Shown here: in pieces, positions 61,620-64,000 of the stretch
Numbering within the stretch: position 1 is the stretch's first letter
How the letters are laid out: every line of letters begins with the position of its first letter
Source: UBA11524 sp964542315
GTDB taxonomy: Bacteria; Bacillota; Clostridia; Christensenellales; Aristaeellaceae
Assembly (NCBI GenBank): GCA_964542315.1
Contig: CAZIUA010000004.1
Coordinates: 3,965-67,964 of the forward strand
Length of the DNA: 64,000 nt
Reading direction: 5' to 3'
Translations under genes and position numbers: made by a program
Notes under the pieces: generated by a model
The model's input: only the letters and a program-made list of their open reading frames with translations
Database searches by the model: none
Told to the model about the DNA's origin: nothing

Positions 61620-63137
61620 TTACACCTCCTTCGCGGGGATGGCCTGCTTCAGCTCAGTCAGGAGTTTCTGCAGTTCGGACGCGGCATTCATCGTCTGTGC
61701 GGAGGAGCCATCGGCATTCAGGGACTCGATCTTCTCCGTCAGGGCGGCCATCAGGGTGGTCATGTTCTGGTCGAACATCCCCAGCGCCTCGCTCAGACTG
61801 CCAACGACATTCTGTACGAAGGTCTGGCAGCCTTGGGAGAGCTCCTCGCTGGACGCCGCCATACTCGCGGACACCTTGTCCAGGTGCTGCGCGGTGACGG
61901 TGGTGTTCTGCTGCATGCGGGTCATGGTCTTTTCGCTGTCGCTGGTGAAGGCACTCATGCTACCCAGGAGGCTGTGATGGCTGTCGGAGATCTGCTGGAG
62001 CAGTCTGCTCTGCTGCGTGTTCATCTGCTGCATCTTTTCAAGCAGGGAGGATGCGCTCTGCTCGAAGCGTTCGTCGCGGTGGCGCGCATCGCCCAACTCG
62101 CGGACGTAATTCTCGAAATGGCTCATCACATCCGCGCTGACGGTATGCAGCTGCTGCACATCCGCCACGATGGTGGACGCGGCGGCCATCGCCTGGCGGA
62201 TCTGCTCCAGGGAAGCCTTCTGGTTCTGATTGACTTCGGTCATCGTGCGGCCGAGCTGCACGAACTGGTCGTTCAGGGAGGTATTCATCTGCTGCACGAA
62301 TGCGCCAACGATGCGGCCAACGCCATCCACCTGCGCGCGGGTGGCGCCAACAAGGAAGTTGTCCATGGCATTGGCAACGGGGGTCATCGCGCGGGAGACG
62401 CTGCTCTCCATTGCGGTGGCCAGCTGGCCGGGAAGCACATCGGTCATGCCGGAAAGCATGTGATTGGCATCCTGATTCTGGCAGATCAGCTGCACATCGT
62501 TATCCAGCGGACGCTGCATGGCCAGGCTGGTGAAGCATTCCACAAAGTCATCGATCGCCCGGTAGGAGCTGCCCTGCAGGATGCGGTTGAGCATGTTGAA
62601 CACGATGGAGCAGCTGACGCCAGCCACGGACGTGCCGAAGGCGAACTGCATGCCGGAAAGCAGCACCGGAATGCCCTCGATGATCGCATCGGAGTTGGAG
62701 AAGTCCAGGCCGCCAAGGCCGCGCACCATGCCCATGAAGGTGCCGAGGATGCCCAAGGAGGTCAGCAGACTGGGGATCAGCTCAGCCAGGGTGGCATTGC
62801 CGGGGCCGTGGGTGACGGTGTCGTCGTTGATGTAGTCCTCCACGTTGCAAGGGAGGCCACGGCGATCCAGTTGTTCAGCGTTCTGCAAAAAGCGCAGCCA
62901 GGAGCCCTTCAGCCGGTTGCCCATGAATCGCTTTTCCTGCCAGACGGGCGTACCCTGGCGGGTGCCAGCGTCCTGCTGCATGCGACGGATGGCGCGGCGA
63001 AGCGCACGGTTGGTGCCGATGAGCGGCAGCAGGCATTTGAATACGCCGATCAGCGTGACGATGATGATGGCGGAGTAAATCAGGATGTCCTGCAGGTTGG
63101 TCAGCAGATCACTGGTCAAATTCGTCATAGTGGGCAT
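61620..63137 (-). CDS. MotA/TolQ/ExbB-type proton-channel protein with long coiled-coil tail (ZorA-like)
   Basis: A 505-residue protein. TM1 is ILIYSAIIIVTLIGVFKCLL (residues ~18-37). The core pair of helices is SLLTSLGILGTFMGMVRGLG and FAFGTSVAGVSCSIVFNML, the conserved ExbB/MotA channel motif. From ~residue 215 to the end, ~290 residues are continuous amphipathic helix with Gln/Ser/Met-rich heptads, a cytoplasmic tail as in ZorA rather than MotA. The start is ATG 63137 (ACAGGAGGTTCCTC upstream). It heads a three-gene operon with the MotB-like gene and a small membrane protein. The stator is presumably driven by H+ or Na+; the task is unknown. Confidence 0.88.
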   Translation of the reverse strand: MPTMTNLTSDLLTNLQDILIYSAIIIVTLIGVFKCLLPLIGTNRALRRAIRRMQQDAGTRQGTPVWQEKRFMGNRLKGSWLRFLQNAEQLDRRGLPCNVEDYINDDTVTHGPGNATLAELIPSLLTSLGILGTFMGMVRGLGGLDFSNSDAIIEGIPVLLSGMQFAFGTSVAGVSCSIVFNMLNRILQGSSYRAIDDFVECFTSLAMQRPLDNDVQLICQNQDANHMLSGMTDVLPGQLATAMESSVSRAMTPVANAMDNFLVGATRAQVDGVGRIVGAFVQQMNTSLNDQFVQLGRTMTEVNQNQKASLEQIRQAMAAASTIVADVQQLHTVSADVMSHFENYVRELGDARHRDERFEQSASSLLEKMQQMNTQQSRLLQQISDSHHSLLGSMSAFTSDSEKTMTRMQQNTTVTAQHLDKVSASMAASSEELSQGCQTFVQNVVGSLSEALGMFDQNMTTLMAALTEKIESLNADGSSAQTMNAASELQKLLTELKQAIPAKEV

Positions 63138-63203
63138 GAGGAACCTCCTGTGTAGAATGATCATGTCAAGGCGATTTACGCCGATATAACAATCCCATTA
63201 TCT

Positions 63204-63232
63204 ATTTTACACGATTTTCGCCCCGTTGTAAA
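63204..63232 (-). promoter_or_regulatory. SigA-like promoter of the motor operon
   Basis: Minus strand: -35 TTTACA, 17-nt spacer, -10 TAAAAT. Confidence 0.65.
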
Positions 63233-63265
63233 CGACAAATGTAACACTTGCCTGCACTGAAACAC

Positions 63266-63294
63266 GCATTTTCCCTGCTGAGGATGCATATCTT
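63266..63294 (+). promoter_or_regulatory. Possible sigma-E (sporulation) promoter of the spoVM transcript
   Basis: GCATTTT and CATATCTT separated by 14 nt resemble the mother-cell sigma-E elements (KMATATT-N14-CATACAMT). Only about 11 of 15 positions agree, so this is tentative. Confidence 0.3.
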
Positions 63295-63318
63295 GCCATT
63301 GAAGCGGAGGAATCGACC

Positions 63319-63531
63319 ATGCGGAAAGTCAGGTATGGGCCATATCGGCCTGCGCCGCGCGGATGCTGCCGGTCTTCTGCGGACCGGTTCTGGTGGCTGA
63401 CAGGATGTGCACTCATCAGCGGCGGATTGGTGCTGCTCTTCCTGTGCATTCCGGGCTGGGCCTGGGCTGCATTGGCAGGAGGCGCGCTTGTTTGCGCCGG
63501 ATGGGCATTGATCTCGACCTGCAGGAGGTGA
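63319..63531 (+). CDS. Small two-helix membrane protein upstream of spoVM
   Basis: A 70-residue protein with a basic N terminus (PYRPAPRGCCRSSADRFWW) and two adjacent membrane helices (residues ~28-45 and ~48-66, LISGGLVLLFLCIPG and WAALAGGALVCAGWALIS). The start is ATG 63319 with CGGAGGAATCGACC upstream. The spoVM-like gene begins 7 nt after its stop codon, and AGGAGG inside this gene's last codons is the spoVM ribosome site, so the two are probably co-expressed in sporulation. I recognise no named family. Confidence 0.7.
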   Translation: MRKVRYGPYRPAPRGCCRSSADRFWWLTGCALISGGLVLLFLCIPGWAWAALAGGALVCAGWALISTCRR

Positions 63532-63537
63532 AAGACG

Positions 63538-63618
63538 ATGAAGGTGCGTATGATCTGCGTCAGGCTGCCGAAATTCATGGGCGGTCTTGTGCGGAAGCTG
63601 ACCAGGGGGAGAACATGA
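63538..63618 (+). CDS. spoVM: SpoVM-like sporulation microprotein (26 aa)
   Basis: A 26-residue product, the same length as B. subtilis SpoVM. The core VRLPKFMGGLVRKL matches the IKLPKFLGGIVRAM of SpoVM, including the Pro and the Gly pair, though the N-terminal few residues differ. SpoVM is an amphipathic helix that binds the convex outer forespore membrane in the mother cell, recruits SpoIVA for coat assembly and inhibits FtsH. The start is ATG 63538 with an excellent AGGAGG 8 nt upstream; TGA is at 63616-63618. ftsH, its known partner, is also in this window (21741). Confidence 0.75.
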   Translation: MKVRMICVRLPKFMGGLVRKLTRGRT

Positions 63619-63682
63619 ACGCGCTTCGCCTCGCCGGAATACCGGTCGGGGCGCGTTTCTTTATTAGAGGATATCGTGCGCA

Positions 63683-63717
63683 TCAAAAAGGAGGAGAAAG
63701 GCGAACCTTTCTCCTCC
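63683..63717 (-). terminator. Terminator of the EF-G gene
   Basis: Perfect 12-bp stem GGAGGAGAAAGG/CCTTTCTCCTCC with a 4-nt loop, followed on the minus strand by TTTTTGATG. It may also stop the spoVM transcript. Confidence 0.85.
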
Positions 63718-63747
63718 ATGCATTTTTCGTTTGACCGGGCTGGGGAA

Positions 63748-64000
63748 TTACTCCTCCTCGTCCTCGACCTTGTCCGCCGCAGCGATGACCTTCTTGGCCA
63801 CGTCGCCAGGCACTTCCTCATAACGCTCGAAGGTCATGGTGAAGGAGCCGCGCGCCTGGGTCATGGAGCGCAGGTCGGTGGCGTACTTGAACATTTCGGC
63901 CTGCGGGCATTCCGCGACGACCTGCTGCATGCCGCCCACCTGATCCATGCCGATGATGCGGCCGCGGCGCTTGTTCATGTCGCCCATGATGTCGCCCATG
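63748..64000 (-). CDS. fusA: Elongation factor G (C-terminal fragment, 5' end outside window)
   Basis: Only the last ~84 residues are visible; the gene runs off the right edge. They belong to domains IV-V of EF-G: GDIMGDMNKRRGRIIGMDQ, then CPQAEMFKYATDLRSMTQ and FTMTFERYEEVPGDV. EF-G is the GTPase for ribosomal translocation. The wording and the acidic C-terminal end (VEDEEE) are closer to the second, FusA2-type EF-G found in Clostridia than to the canonical fusA of the str operon. No rpsL/rpsG/tuf neighbours are visible, which agrees. Confidence 0.9.
   Translation of the reverse strand, partial: MGDIMGDMNKRRGRIIGMDQVGGMQQVVAECPQAEMFKYATDLRSMTQARGSFTMTFERYEEVPGDVAKKVIAAADKVEDEEE

Noticed and set aside
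60071..63137. A complete Zorya defence system
   Set aside because: Only ZorA- and ZorB-like genes are present; there is no ZorC, ZorD helicase-nuclease or ZorE. The neighbours (ddh, spoVM unit) are housekeeping or sporulation genes.
60855..63155. A 766-codon frame antisense to the MotA/MotB-like genes
   Set aside because: It mirrors the coding bias of the minus-strand genes; no motif, start site or promoter.

Overview
The window is chromosomal DNA of a GC-rich, endospore-forming Clostridia-type Firmicute, probably a gut or rumen polysaccharide user. The evidence is the Firmicute housekeeping block dgt-dnaG-rpoD-trmK-nif3, HPr kinase, VanW and DegV proteins, a folate ECF S component behind a THF riboswitch, a YesMN two-component pair, strong Shine-Dalgarno sites, and a 26-codon SpoVM-like gene. 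Genes are densely packed, many overlap by 4 nt, and GTG/TTG starts are common. No rRNA, tRNA, CRISPR array, IS element or prophage was seen.

Layout. 1-6256 (minus): dgt, dnaG, rpoD (sigma A), trmK, nif3-like and a zinc-ribbon coiled-coil protein cut by the left edge. 6404-10128 (minus): an XRE regulator with LPFLS-type repeats, then the operon HAD phosphatase-hprK-ROK glucokinase. 10322-14602 (plus): a GH3 beta-xylosidase-like enzyme and two tandem secreted VanW proteins. 14670-15947 (minus): murI and a frameshifted small kinase. 16286-21261 (plus): two tiny genes, DUF951, signal peptidase I, a secreted protein, THF riboswitch-folT, nth and a flavodoxin-like gene. 21185-24396 (minus): ftsH, a DUF308 membrane protein and a Cys-rich coat-like protein.

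24596-41892 is a glycan-uptake region. It holds a UroD-family protein, an LplB/YtcP-type permease pair, two solute-binding proteins, a GH115-like alpha-glucuronidase, GH36 and GH4 alpha-galactosidases and two aldo/keto reductases. The convergent YesMN sensor/regulator pair closes it. None of the glycosidases has a signal peptide, so branched oligosaccharides are probably imported and trimmed in the cytoplasm. The combination suggests galactosylated (methyl)glucuronoxylan fragments, finished by the GH3 enzyme at 10322.

42071-64000 carries yajC, secreted proteins including a 1553-residue SdrD-B-repeat protein, a CNNM/CorC transporter, YcxB-like proteins (one frameshifted), degV, a giant 2-hydroxyacyl-CoA dehydratase activase, a ZIP transporter, ddh and a MotA/MotB-like (ZorAB-like) operon. 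It ends with a small membrane protein plus spoVM, and the 3' end of an EF-G gene.

The most interesting items are the ZorAB-like motor operon without Zorya effectors, the SpoVM microprotein, the inferred galacto-glucuronoxylan system, the LPFLS-repeat regulator, and a window-wide TTGC-N17-TATAAT promoter style.
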